From: Adiantum capillus-veneris
Taxonomy: Eukaryota; Streptophyta; Polypodiopsida; Polypodiales; Pteridaceae
Length of the DNA stretch: 64,000 nucleotides
Reading direction: 5' to 3'
Assembly: GCA_014529385.2 (NCBI GenBank)
Contig: CM043956.1
Coordinates: 85,613,721 to 85,677,720, forward strand
Positions 43,791 to 56,216 of the stretch are shown here, in pieces. The notes beneath the pieces are model-generated. The model did not search any database. It saw nothing but the letters and a program-made list of their open reading frames with translations, and was not told where the DNA came from. Every line of letters begins with the position of its first letter. Positions within the stretch are counted from its first letter, which is position 1. A program made the translations under genes and the position numbers.

Positions 43791-44147
43791 CTACTTGATT
43801 ATGCTTAACAACAATGTAAGCAATATGAAATGAAATTGTGAAAGGAAAATTTTCCACCTTATTTGTTTGGTGGAGAGCTTGGTCTGCGTCAGAAAGTACT
43901 TAAGGCTTTGGTGATCCGTTTGCAGAATGAAGGGAGTCCCTAATAAATAGTGCTTCCATGAGTCTAAGGCATGTAGAACTACGAGGAGTTCCTTTTCATA
44001 TATGCCTAGAGATTTCTCAATAGGGTCAAGCCTTCGACTTTCATAGGCTATGGCGTGCCCTTCTTGGAGAAAAACAGCTCCAAGGCAATCACCACAAGCG
44101 TCACATTGGACCTCAAATGGCTTTGAGAGATCCAGCAATGTAAGCAC
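43791..44147 (-). pseudogene. RNase H of gypsy element 2
   Basis: VQCDACGDCLGAVFLQEGHA, YEKELLVVLHALDSW and FILQTDHQSLKYFL are readable, with Gln where element 1 has a stop. The frame drifts after WKIFLSQFHF, where a small indel removes the HIAGKHN-type ending. Confidence 0.88.
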
Positions 44148-44411
44148 ATTTTGAGAGATAAGATTTTCTTTAAGTTTTATTAAAGCATTGTTCTCCTTGG
44201 CAGACCATGTATACCTAACGTTTTTCTTTGTTAGGACATGTAATGGTCCCGCAATTTATGAGAACTTTTCTATGAAGCGTCTATAGTATGCACAAATACG
44301 CATAAAGATTCTTAGTTCATGAAGATTCCTTGGTTTAGGCCATCCTTTTATTACCTCTAACATTGATGGATCCATTTTCATGCTATCTTGAGAGATAATG
44401 TGACCTAAATA

Positions 44412-44735
44412 CTAAATCTCTTGTAAGAAAAACTCGCTTTTCTTTTGATTTACAGAAAGTTTATTCTCTCTTAAGACTTGAAATATTACCTGGAGGTGTT
44501 GCTTGTGTTCATCTAGTGAATTAGAGTAGATGATAATATCATGAAAGAATACTCCAGTAAAGGTTTGCTGGGGCCTGAATAGCTTCTCCATCAAGTGGTT
44601 GAATGTGGCTCGTGCATTGGTAAAGCCAAAAGGCATGACAATGTATTCGTAAAGACCAAATGTGGTGCAAAATGAGGTCTTTACAATATCTTAATCAACT
44701 ATCCTTATTTGATGGTAGCCACTTTTTAGGTCCTT
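44412..44735 (-). pseudogene. Reverse transcriptase remnant of gypsy element 2
   Basis: Starts mid-domain at the YHQIRI-equivalent position, directly joined to protease sequence at about 44735, so the N-terminal RT fingers are deleted. It includes MPFGFTNARATF and VFFHDIIIYSNS, where the catalytic Asp pair reads His-Asp, not Asp-Asp. A stop follows FFLQEI. Related sequence continues to 44150 with more breaks (YLGHIIS, NLHELRIF). Confidence 0.9.
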
Positions 44736-45110
44736 GCCCCTTGGAAGCACCATCTGCCGATAGGACATCTCCCATCTCGTAAGCTTGTATGCCTAGCTTG
44801 GTGGCCAACTCTATGGATATGAAATTATGAGTAGAACCAGCGTCAAAGAGAATAAAAGCATCATGTTCTCTTACCTTTCCCCAAGCATGGCATAGAGGAG
44901 ATCCTTTGTGGTGAGCTTCCTCTTCTTGGATTTTGACCAAGGTAGCTCTAGGAGGCTCATGGCCGGTGTTCTTTTGCGGACAAGCGTGGTACACATGCCC
45001 TTGATTGCCGCACTTGAAACATCGGTTATACTTGTGATAATGCTCAAGCTCTTCAGGAGAGAGTTTGTTTTTGCCTTTGTAAACTCCCTTGTCCTTAGCT
45101 TTGTTGGAAT
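44736..45110 (-). pseudogene. Zinc knuckle and protease start, gypsy element 2
   Basis: Knuckle CFKCGNQGHVYHAC (about 45022-44981), then FILFDAGSTHNFISIELATK as the protease active-site region (about 44855-44796). The protease ends at SKGQ at the deletion junction. Upstream, VYKGKNKLSPEEL shows a Tyr codon where element 1 has TAG. Confidence 0.88.
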
Positions 45111-45289
45111 TGCCCTTAGGAGACTTTTGGACATTGTCCTTCCCCTCAGGCTCATTGGAACCCTTGTTTTTCGTGGGCTTAGAATTTCTCTTAGCACCTA
45201 TCTAGAAATTTATTTGAGAAGCCACCATAGTATGATGGCTTAACTGCGGATATGGTGCATGGCCTTTGGGAGTTGACATACTCCACCAT

Positions 45290-46466
45290 TTATTCAGTTA
45301 AGCTTGCACAAAATTGTTGCTTTTGCTCTCCAAAATCCATCTTTTTAAAAATAGTGGCTTTGAGATGTAAATCCCAAAACTTGTCTACATATTTGTGAAT
45401 GGATTTGTAGGGAGAGAGCTTCAAGATTCGCCATTGGGTGAGTACTTTGTCTTTTGCATCGGTGGCCAAAAACTGCTTCATAATGGAAGCTCTTATAGCT
45501 TTCCATGTTTGTGGAGCTTCACCGTTTGCCTGTAGGCTAGACCACCATTGCCTGGTGGATTTTTGAAAGTGCATAGCTACATGGCGTAGCTTAGAGGACT
45601 CCCTGAAGCTCTCATCTCCAAACGCCGCATCAAACAGTTGGATAAAGGCCAAGACTTTGTCCATAGCACCAAAGGTGCCATCATAGGTAAGGAAAGAGAT
45701 GCTCTTTTCTCCCTCTTTAAACTTCTTGAGCTTGGATGACCTCTTCCACATAGCATAGGATTTCCTATGGCCTCTTCTTTTCGATGGTTGAAAAGTTGTA
45801 CCATTACTTTCTTCAGAAGATGAAGAATTCAAGGAAGATGGAGAAGAGGATGATCTCTTTCTCGCCTTTTCTTGCCTTGACCTTCTTTGTCTGCACCATC
45901 ACTTTCATAAGAGGAAGAGGATGAACAAGATGGACAAGAGGGTGTCCTCTTTCTTGCCTTTCTATTCTCTTGCTTTTTGTCATCCCTCTTTGAATTATGG
46001 TGTGGAGAAGTGTGCAATGGTATTCTCTATTTTTGAGGTGATGGAGAGCGTTTAGCCCGCCATCTTTGTGGAGCCATCCCTACCGTAGTGGCAGCAGACT
46101 CACTTATTTCTTGTTCCTTCGGTGGGGGCTCTTGAATTCTCCTTTGGGAAGGAAATGCATCATCAAGAAGCAATTTTTTGAGCCCATTGTATGGATCCTC
46201 TTCTTCTTCCCGAATCGGAGAGAGGCCTTTTTTGGGAGTCTTGCAAGGAGGCTTCTTAGGTACTCTCTCATCATGGTGGGGAGTTTGGAGAATCCCATGA
46301 GCACAAAGCTACCGTTGCACTTCACTTTGGAGGGATGGATTGCCCATGGCTTGTTGAAACCTAGAAACAAGGTAGTTAACAAGCATAGGGGAATCATTAG
46401 TAGCCTGCTCATAGCAAAATCAAAGTTATCAACATTAATTTCACTCTCTTTACTATTGTCAGCCAT
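45290..46466 (-). pseudogene. Gag of gypsy element 2 (fragmented)
   Basis: Begins MADNSKESEINVDNFDF at 46466. The frame shifts several times through the Ser/Lys-rich part (46017-45829) and then holds the capsid core from 45832: SFLTYDGTFGAMDKVLAFIQ, HFQKSTRQWW, KQFLATDAKDKVL..W, ending FCASLTE. Compared with element 1 the order is the same and the capsid core is well conserved. Confidence 0.88.
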
Positions 46467-46849
46467 TCTAACAATTTTTAGGTGTACTTTGGCACTTCAA
46501 GCCCTAGTTACTACTCTTCTTTTCCCCTTTAGAAAAAGCACTCAAGCTACTGTACCTGTGGCTTGAATACCATTAATTACAAGGAATAGAAGAGGGGGTC
46601 GTTCAACACCAAAATAGCACCGGCTCCTGTCAAGATTCTAATAGCTCAATAGTGGTTAAGCCGTAGGCAGGCCTTGTAGGACTCCACTATCAAGACCATA
46701 GCTCTCGAAAGAAGTGCCCCGTTATCTGCACGAAGACAGGCGCACTGCAAGGCTGAAAAATCCCTATTCTACTTACTCAATTGCAATTAATAATACCAAC
46801 CATTTATGGCTAGCTTGAGGACCTCCCTTCTTGAGCAAGAAAAGAGAAA

Positions 46850-46867
46850 CCTTGTGCTCTGATACCA
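46850..46867 (-). other. Primer binding site, gypsy element 2
   Basis: The minus strand reads TGGTATCAGAGCACAAGG directly inside the LTR end (LTR edge at 46869). Confidence 0.9.
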
Positions 46868-46868
46868 A

Positions 46869-48072
46869 TGTAACAATTAATTGCCTAGTAACTTGTGTGT
46901 AGCGGAAAATAGCATGAACATAGTGAGCATTTCATTAGAATAGATTCGTAATGAGAATAACAAGAGTGCTTAGGTGGAGAGAGTAACAAAAAACATAACA
47001 CTTGGTTAGATAACATGAACAATACTTCAAAAGAGAGAGAAATTAAGCTATTGACAACAATTGAGGACCAGATTTACATGGAGCTGGTCCCCCCTCCAAA
47101 AGGCTTTGTATTTATAGGTTTCTCCCATCAAGAGAGACATTTTACAATACAATTCTTTGTGTTCCTTTAGTACTAGATAGTGCAATAAAGATGGAAGCTT
47201 CAATCACTAAGCAAAACACTTGTAAAACACAACATCAATTCTATCACGGTCTCAGACCCAAGACCTCACACACCTTCAAAGATGGTGAGAGCTAGTGGGG
47301 TATAAGAGTAGATTGAGAGAAAGAAGGAGTATTCTTACGAGAAATATGTACATCTACTCACATAATCACTCATATTAGCATAGATTAGCTTAGTAATTAG
47401 CATGGTACAGAAGATGAGCATGCATTGAAGCTTGGATCTTGGTTGGATTTACATCACAAAGCCAAGAGTTGTTGGTGTAGACCTCCCTTCTCCAAGCTTG
47501 GAGAAGGTGGTAAGCTTTCCATTAATCCATTAAAGCTTGAGAAGGAGAGGGAGTATTCTTTACTACACACATGAGATTGAGTGAGTCTGTGTGTGATAAT
47601 GCCTTGCAAACATCAGCCCCTTCTCTCTCTTGGTCGACCCCTCTTGCTATTTTCTCTTGCTAGCATCCTATTGGACCTCCCCAGGCTTAGCGAATGGTAA
47701 TTAAGCAGCATAAGTGATAGCCTTCTGACATGTGTCCCCCTTTCCCCTTTTGTGAGATCTTTAGGTAATTAATTAATGCAACTAAACTCTCATTGGACCC
47801 CTTTGTCTCTTGGCCAATAGGAATCAGGCAAGCCATTGGGCTGTTGAATGCTCATTGGACCCCTTGGGAGACTGTCCAATAGTCTTCTAGAGAGCTTAAT
47901 TCTTATTGGTTCTTTTATTAAATGTTTTTAAAATTAATTAAACTAGATTTACTCTAGCCTAATTCTCATTGGTCCACCTCCATGGCCATCCAATAAGATT
48001 TGAGTACACCTTGTGGGCATCTGGGCTAGGGAGTTGACATGTGTCCCTCATTACCTTTGTGTAAAGGTGGCT

Positions 48073-48114
<42 letters not shown>

Positions 48115-48340
48115 TTTCTCTCTCATCCCCTACTTTCAAGGCTCGCACCCTCCTTTGTAGGATTCATGAAGACTTTTGTACACACACACAAAGCATCCGA
48201 TTTTCCTAAGCTTAACCATTGGACACAACCTTTGATTTTTGGAACCTTAGCATTTAGGAAGTCTTAATGGGCTGAACCTTAGGGTCTTTAAAGACCATTG
48301 TTGCACCTTGCTCTTTTGCAGATGGCCCCCACGTTTTGGA
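46869..48340 (-). repeat. 5' LTR of gypsy element 2 (outer end missing)
   Basis: From tgtaacaattaattg at the inner edge to about 48340, where similarity to the other LTR (gatggcccccc..ttttgg) is lost. About 120 bp of the outer end, present in the 3' LTR at 41815-41934, are absent. A (GT)n tract at about 48075-48112 has expanded only in this LTR; the other has a short gtgtgtgtg at 41548-41556. Confidence 0.88.
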
Positions 48341-48359
48341 TCCCTTCTCAATATGTGGT

Positions 48360-49330
48360 ATAATTTGACAAGGTCAATTATCAGTGAATGCTCTACACGG
48401 TCAACTTTCTTTTGCTATGCCATTGTACATTGGCAAGAGTACATGTTAGCTATGCACACCAAAACTCCATGAGTACTTCTGTAAAGCATGGCTTCCCTTT
48501 TGATATTTGGCATCGTGATTTCCACAATTTGGAATATGCTATCAACATACGAATTTGGGAACACTTGCCAGGATGTTTGCAAATTTTTACATCCCACAAG
48601 GATGTATATGATACATACACTAACTCACTTGTGCAGTACATATGGCTATGAGCCAGATTCACGTGAATTACCAAAAACCTGGCCACAAGTGGACGAAAAG
48701 GTTAGTAAATGTCAAGTTATGTCTGTTTGGTCTATTTTTTTTTACTTTTCACACTACAAAGCAAAGTGCTTTGGAAGACTCCATACGAATCCGCTGTAGA
48801 AAGCAAAGTGCTTTTCCACATTTTATGCGAAGCAAGGCTTCTCTTATGTGCAAAGGTAATATTGATTAACTTTAGATCAACGATAATGGCACACATGTTT
48901 AGCACTTCGGATATAAGCTCACATTTTATGCAATGTTACATTGTGATGTATCCATGCCAATGTAATCGTGCAAGGTATGTGTCCCAGGGGCTCACATGGT
49001 TGGGACTTTCATTGAAGCCAAGGGATTATTATTCTATTTTGTGTTTGGTATGCATGGCATACTAGTACAATGGTCGTACAACACCCATCATTGTATACGC
49101 TTCCTCTATAGCACTAGCTACTCTGTCAAGGACGAGCTCAATTATTGATGTTTTAAAACATTTTGTGTTTATTTTTATTCACAAGAAAAGTGCCATACAT
49201 ATGCACCCTGTTACAGTCATGATCACATTGATAGCCGTTTTTCGGCTCTCCGTAATTGCCATAGTAAGCTACCTCACCCTACAAAATTCACCCAAACACT
49301 ATGGCTATCCCTACCATTTCACTATACATA
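48360..49330 (+). repeat. Dispersed repeat family B, right copy part 1
   Basis: Matches 16385-17150: gatgtatatgatacataca, tatggctatgagcca, then atgcatggcatactag and aaagtgcc further on. It follows the truncated gypsy LTR directly. Confidence 0.55.
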
Positions 49331-49379
49331 GGCGTGTGTGAGTTACGGGACTTTTCCCATATCTCCTTAAAAACCCTCA

Positions 49380-51900
49380 GCTAGCTAGTCACTGGGCTAG
49401 TTGAGCCAAAAAAATAAAAAAAATAAAAAAAATAATAAATATTATGGCCCATTTGTGTGTAAATATTTCATTATATATGTGGCCTAGATATAGGGATTTT
49501 TATAATTATTTTGATATTTATTTAAATATTTATACCTAGGTGTGTGTTTTATTAAATTTACCTTCTTTCATCCTCTTGCACCATAAGTATATTTTTTTTC
49601 CAATATGTACATACTCTAACCTTATATTTTTCCTTTATACAAATCACTCCCACATTTTCACCCTCACCCTCGTGAAGACAAAAAATTGATTTCTACTCAT
49701 TGGTCACGTTTATTATATTATTTACTTGCATACCTTTTTCTCTTTCACCCAAAATAATTCAAAGAGGGACCATATCATATGATTCCAATATCTTTCCATA
49801 TCCATAACTCCTCCATATTTTTATTATTATTTTTACTCATTATTCTAACACCATGTGTTCATTGAGCTAAAGTCCATGAATAGTCCATACACTAGTCCCA
49901 CCATGTATATATTTCTTTATTCACCAATAATCCTCCTCCATGCATGGGTCAAGGGCAACTTGGATGCTTTGTATTATGATATGACAAAGGAGAGGCTCAC
50001 TCTTGGATGCATTGTATAAATTCAACAAAGGAGGGGGCCACTAAAAGACTTTTGCAGGCATAAAAAAAAGGCTTTTTGGTGAGAATTTTGGCACCTATCT
50101 CCACTCCTAATTTGGAGCAGTGGTCAAAAGAGAAAATGTAGTCCACGCTCTGAATAATCACCTCAAATTTTTTCATGATTTTTGGAGCTACCAGCGGTGA
50201 GATATGATTTTTTGATTGGAACCCAGTCTGCCCACTTTTCTCACAAGTAGCCCATAGTCTTCTCTCACCTCTTTCCACACTTCTACACACACACACACAC
50301 ATTCCTCTCAATACTTCACTCAAACCTGCACCTTCAATGGTTTCTCTCACCTTCTTCACCATTAACCTCCCCACTTACTCCCATAGCTCTCATATGAGCT
50401 CTCCATGTACATACACCATCTCTATGCCTCTCTCTATTATCTCCAAAGTACATTCCATCTTAACCCTTATATATATATACATAAATTCAGCATGCATAAC
50501 ATGCTTAACCTCTGTAAATCAAGAGATCTCATCAACGGAATTACCATTTTCATCACGATAATCAACCTTGGCGGCGGTGGCGTAAAGAAGGGAAGACGAA
50601 GAAGAAGATCGATAGTCATTTTGAGAACCTACACAAGTAAGTCCAAAACTTCTTCAAGATTCACCATCACAAGGATTTTCTCACTTCATTCAACCATCTT
50701 ACTTCAACCAACCACCTCATTCTACCCATTGTAAATGTAGCATTAACTTTCTAGTGATTACTAACACTAACCACTAACATACTAACACAAAATAGCATTG
50801 ACCTAACCATAAAAGACACCTCACCTCAAGACATGTACAAAGTAACTCTCTCTCTCTCTCCCTCCCTCTCTATCTCTCCTTTTCCTTAAAACTCTACTTT
50901 CACCATCAATAATGCTCTCTTTTGAGCCCACACCCATGACTCAAGCAGACAAAGAAGGCCAGCAATGTTTTGATATTCAAAAAAATCATAATCCTGATTT
51001 GTTAGCTTGTAAATTAGGATTTCCAATAATCTTTATGAGGGGTCTCCAACCTATAAATAGGTCCCTCTCCTTCTTGTAAAACAACCTCCAACATCTCACA
51101 TAGCACCCCAACACTCTATGCGTGAGGAGAGACTTAGATGTAGCAACCACTTGTGAGCTTCACTCTTGGTGTGAGAGAAGCCTTCAAGCTACACATTGCA
51201 AGTGAGAGAGTGTGAGTTCCACAAATCTCAAAACCACTATTGTACATGCTCCTTCATCATCAATAAATTGAGGTTTGGTGCATCAAAGGCGTGATTCGAC
51301 GTTCAAATCTTCGTCCTTCCATTTGTGCAATACGGTTTGGTGAATTCAAGGTGACTTGTGTATTTTGAGTTTTTATCGGTTGATCTTGATTTTAGAAAGT
51401 GTTTTAGTGTGTTTTTCATTGCCAATTTTGTGTCCATTGTAAGAGGGTATTGTGGTGAGAGGTCTCCCACACCCTAAGACAGTGTGTGTGTGTTTTGGCA
51501 ATGATTAGCAATCACTAAGCATTGAGTGAGTTTTGTACAAGTTCTACGATAGCATCATAACGAACCATCTCCATTCGCAAGTCACAAATAAGGTATTACG
51601 CAAGATCCTTTCCTCTCTCTCTTCCCTTTGCTCTAGCTCTCTCTGGTCCATTTCATGTGTGTCTTGGTGTGAGGTTGCTTGTGTGTGTTGTGTGGTGCAT
51701 CTTCTTGGTTGTGCCAAAATCTCTCTTGCGTCCTAGTTCGCATACCATAACTAGGTGGTGCCCCTATCTTGTTTGGGTTTGGCTGTGGGTTTGTTGTTGT
51801 GTTGTGCTTGTGGTTGCCCCAGCCCCAATTGAGCAGCACGGGAGCCTTGAGGGGTGTTTAGAGGTCGCCTCTCTTGTTGCCCGCCCCGGACCGCCTCAAC
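49380..51900 (+). other. LTR-like insertion within family B (tentative)
   Basis: Lies between the two halves of the right family B copy, so it is probably an insertion. It has AT-rich text, a TATAAATA box at 51052-51059 in ctccaacctataaatagg, and an AATAAA at 51263-51268 (caataaattgagg). That order of promoter-like box then polyadenylation-like signal is typical of an LTR (U3-R). No internal retroelement genes are seen, so it may be a solo LTR of about 2.5 kb. I could not define TG/CA ends or a target duplication. Open frames at 51533-51911 are GT-rich and unlikely to code. Confidence 0.35.
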
Positions 51901-52990
51901 ATGCATGGTAAGTGAGTCAATATGTGATTTCTGGTACCTCTCTCTACAAGAGCGTGGTACAACTACACTGTGATGCGCTTATAGGATAAGCTAAGATACA
52001 GACATGGTTTGCACTGGATCATATGCAAGGGTCATAGACCACATTTGAATAAGGAGTTTTTCCTTAGCCCAACATTCTCTCTCTCTCTCTTTCCAACTTC
52101 TATGCGGAAAAGGTGAGACTAGGCACTATTTTATTGACATCTTTCTATGTCAATATGGTAATAGGAAGGGCAAAGAGACAAAAGAAAGGGATAAGCACCA
52201 TCTATTGCCACCTATTTTGGAATGGTTAAGAGACATCTATTTGTAATCCATCAGTGATCGTTTTCAAGATCGAACATTTCTATTGAGTTGAGTACCCATC
52301 GATTCTAATGGCCAAGCAAGAGTCTTGCCATTAGTAATTTTTTGGGCATTATTTTAGCACTACACAATTTAAGTGTTGTGACGGTGAAGTTGAGTTTTTG
52401 AACGTCTTAAACTCGTAAGGGTTCATCTCTACCAAGGTTTATAGATGAAGCCAACATTTCACATAGCACGACTGCTCACAAAAACCCAAGATTATGGATT
52501 TTGAGTCAGGAAAAGATCCATTTTTTAGTGCGATTACAACTTTAATGGATCTCCTATTTTATTACAGTACTAAGCGTGTCTATATGAGTACAATTTTAAG
52601 GTAAGACCCAAATTGTGATTACTAAATCACGTACAATTCTTGGAACCTTCACACTTGCACTTTCACGAAAAGAAGTCCACAAGCTGTCAAGGGGTAGTGG
52701 ACAATTTCAACTTCCACAATAATATAATGCCAAGGGGGGTCGCAGACATAGGCCAAAGGGCCGGCTGTTCATTGAGCAGTTTTTTTGCAAAGTTTAACCA
52801 AGGGGTTTGATTTTAACCAATGGGTTTGGATTGCAAAGGCAAGACCCAAGGTTACTTGTGTAATACTACTTACATTTCACTATTTTTCAATTAGTGCTCC
52901 TAGGTCTTTTCAAGCAGGATTCAGAAGTTGATGACATGTAGCAATTAACAAGGCACCCTCCCTATGTTTATGGTAAGTGTCAAGTTGAAC
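51900..52990 (+). repeat. Dispersed repeat family B, right copy part 2
   Basis: Matches 17205-18140: ctctctacaagagcgt, aatggccaagcaagagtctt (52301-52320), and the caaggggtttgattttaaccaatggg block (52798-52826). Confidence 0.6.
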
Positions 52991-52999
52991 AAAATGGTG

Positions 53000-53900
53000 T
53001 AAGGTGCTTTTCTTCAAGACCCACCATATAAGTTAGAGAAAGAAGAAAATCTAGCGAGGGCTATAAATTTTTTTATGGAAATGTGTGATTCTCCCAATTT
53101 AAAAATTTATGCCATCATCATAGGGTTGATCTAGATGGGCACCCTTGCCCTTCAAATTTCCAAGTTTCTATGAAATTATTGACATTTAGAGAAGTTCTTT
53201 CAAGGCTAGCTCACAATTTCACCCGTACATAAGAGGCAAAATACCCCAAAACATGGGAGTAAAAAGAAACCCTGATTCAACACAAACGTGACAAGGAAAG
53301 AGAGGATGAAAAATTATAAAATAGAGAAAGATCTGGGGTAAGAATTATCGATACAAAGGATTCCTAAACATCATTTGTGTGCAAGTGCAGTGTTTGATCA
53401 CTCACAATTATTGCTACAAAGAAAGGAACACAAGTGAAAAGAAACACATGAATTCATTCTCTTATGCAAGAATTTGTTAATTCACATAACTATAAAAAGA
53501 TCCCAACCACCAATTTCAAACCTCTTTTTGTGCGTCCACCGTACATGTTGGAGCTAGGGACTTGTTGAGCATCGTGTGCGAGCCACTGATGGCTGCAAGC
53601 ACTCAACTAAGCTAACCTAGAAAACTCAAAGAGAGCAAGGGTGTGTCAATCACCGCTCTACTCTCACCGTCGTGAAGGATTCCACACCGCGAAGAAGAGG
53701 GATCCACCACCGCTGCGTTCAACCGCCTCATTACTGCCAATGCCATACCGCAATTCTCAATCGCTCTCTCTCTCTCTCTCCCTCTCTCTCTTTGTCTCTT
53801 TCTCAAGCATACACATACACACACACACTCGTGAGCACACGTTGACTCTCTCTCTCTCTCTCTCTCTCTCAATCACCTAATTGCTCGTTGCATATTATAG
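53000..53900. other. Spacer with CT/CA-rich tracts
   Basis: No gene seen. CT-rich tracts at 53762-53800 and about 53846-53870. The frames over them encode Ser-Leu runs. Confidence 0.5.
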
Positions 53901-53904
53901 TCCA

Positions 53905-54305
53905 CCTGTCTCCTAACTTAACCCCTATAGTGAATACCATGGCAACCACTTCTCGCATTCTTGATCCTTGACATAGAGGCTAGGATAAATGTGAAGATCG
54001 TGTGGAATATCGTCAAAACATGGCATTCTTGATCGTTGACATTCAGGCTAGGATAAATGTGAAGATCGTGTGGAATATCGTCAAAACATGGCATTACTTG
54101 ACACCTCCACCTGCTGGGCTTTCTATATAAGGAGACGAGGGTTGCTTTGGCCCCTGACTTAGCCTTTTTTTGTGTATTGTGTGTGTATGAGAAAGTGAGG
54201 AGTGTGGGATTTCTTTCCGCTTTCTTATTGTGGTGCGATGGAGTTGGTTTACCATGATGTGTCTTCTCAGGTCGGTAACTTGTTGCAATGGATTTGTTTC
54301 GCACA
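53905..54305 (+). repeat. Promoter-like dispersed repeat (family C), middle copy
   Basis: Matches 59325-59640. It contains an internal tandem duplication of 68 bp (from 53956 and 54024: cattcttgat..ttgacat..aggctaggataaatgtg). The TATA-like ctatataaggagacg is at 54122-54136. Confidence 0.6.
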
Positions 54306-54789
54306 ATTACATTTTGCACCATTTTTTGTACTCTACACCAGGGAAAAATAACTGGGATTTTTGTTGGGTATAATGTACCTTTAATAGTTATGCATATTAG
54401 GTGGGTTTCTTGGCACATGTATGGTTTTTGCATCATACTTACTGTTTGAATCTATTGCCTAGAATATTGTTTTTCTTAAACACGCACAATAAAAAGTAGT
54501 TACTTTTGTAACATGTGGGATTTGATCAATGTGGTTATCTCATGGTAGTGCTATGATTCTTTCCCATTTCAACATTTAGGTAAATATGAAACAATTTTTT
54601 TTCACAAAAACGTGCTTGGATTATAATAGGTTGTTGTGTTGTTTTTTACTACTCAGCTAATAACGCACTAAAAATTAATTGAGTTAAAGTTTAAATTGTC
54701 TTGGAAAGATGATACTTACCACATTTTTTAGTTAAAACCGGCTGAGCTAGTTGTATTTTTTAAAAATTGGCCAAAGTTAGTGGTTTAAT

Positions 54790-55215
54790 ACCTTAATCAT
54801 TTGATCTTAATATGGTCTTTTGACCTAGTGGGAAAAGTAGTTCTATTGTTACGGTATATACCCACTTGAAAATGGCACAGCCTAGACTATGGATACAATG
54901 GCATTTGGGTTTTGAGGCTTAACATTGGTTCTTTATTCTCTAGGATAAACTAGACTCTGCCATGGTATCTTATTGGTTTTAGGCGATGAAATTAAAAGAC
55001 TATTTCTGGAATGGATATACATAGTCTTTTTTGGAGAATTGTTTTTTGGTACCATTTGACCTATACAGTCAAAACTGTAAAATACCTCACAAAATCATGG
55101 GTATAAAAGACACAAAATGCTTTATGAGCAAAAACTGAGAATAAGACACTTAGATCAAAAGGGGTGGTGGCCTTGTGATTAGAATTTTATTTGTATAAAT
55201 AGCTATATTTCAAAG
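54790..55215 (+). repeat. Left terminal inverted repeat, right long-TIR copy
   Basis: Reverse complement of 60168-60595. Shared text includes ttttgacctagtgg, tatacccacttga, aagactatttctggaatgg, aatacctcacaaaat and aaaaggggtggtggcctt. Confidence 0.8.
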
Positions 55216-55489
55216 TTAATTTTGAAAAAAAAATGATATATAAAAACCTTATCTATAAACTATATAAGTGCACTTGTATCTTAAAGGAGTGATTAACTTT
55301 CTTGATTACAAGTATAAAAAGAACTTAAAAAGAACTCACACCTTATATTATTCATAAACAAGAATAAATGATTAAGCTTGGACAATAATTTTTTAAGTTA
55401 AAAAGTTTGCAAGATGGACATGAATAACAACTTATAAAGTCCATTGACACCTGTAAATTGCATTCAAGGCTGACATATCTGTTTGTCTT

Positions 55490-55500
55490 GTTTCAATGGA
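55490..55500. other. Empty CACTA target site (paralogous reference)
   Basis: The sequence gtttcaatggatgtagg here corresponds, in reverse, to the site split by the CACTA element at 6677/14342. One AAA equivalent (TTT) is present, against two AAA copies around the transposon. Confidence 0.85.
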
Positions 55501-56216
55501 TGTAGGTGACGACTCTATCCTTCTTGGAATTATTTTGGCTTAGCTGTTGTCCTTCACTATTATACTAGACTCTTGCTACTTTTGAAAACAACAATTCCCA
55601 TGTATATAAACATTAGAATGAGACCTCATTCTTTTAGCTATGTACAAAAATAACTCAAAGTTGGAGTTGTTTTTGTGCTACCCCTTTTCACTTGTTTAAA
55701 CCCACTTGTCTTTTGAATTTTTATGGTTGTTTGTGTATATTTATTAATGTAAAACAACAATGCACATGTCCTAAACACAAGGCTCTCACAATTTTCTAAG
55801 GGAATTGGCATGCTAGCTTTAGAGATGTGTTTGGACTATAGAGCTAATTCGGACCCACTATCTATGATTCCTAATTAGGTTGGCTGGTGTTAGGCGCTCC
55901 CTCTGAGACTATAGTTCAAGATTCTTGCTCACGGAGATAATTGTCTTTTGACTTTGCATATTTTAGGTTTGCAATTGAATCCACCTTTAATAACCTTGAT
56001 TTTTACATAATCTTCCAGGATCACACTCAGTTTGAAATGAATGCTCGCATGAGAGTCATCCTGAACTTAGAGAAACATGCAAGGATTCTAGAACAAATTA
56101 GACTTTAGATAAACGACCATCCCCCTTACAAAAACCTGTGCCCCTAGATTAAAGGCTAAAAGTTTTATAATCTGCTACCCTAAATAATCCCTTTCGATCT
56201 AAATTATCAAAACTAT

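Larger units (their letters stand above)
40707..48340 (-). mobile_element. Ty3/gypsy chromovirus-type element 2 (decayed, minus strand)
   Basis: On the minus strand: 5' LTR (48340-46869), primer site, gag, zinc knuckle, partial protease, partial RT, RNase H, integrase, part of the chromodomain, polypurine tract, 3' LTR (41934-40707). It is related to element 1 but clearly diverged. Both LTRs are cut at their outer ends. About 745 bp spanning protease and RT are deleted near 44735, and several stops and shifts occur. It lies tail to tail with element 1. Confidence 0.92.

Noticed and set aside
51533-51911. GT-rich plus-strand frames
   Set aside because: Val/Cys-rich low-complexity reading of GT-rich DNA, not conserved in the other family B copy.
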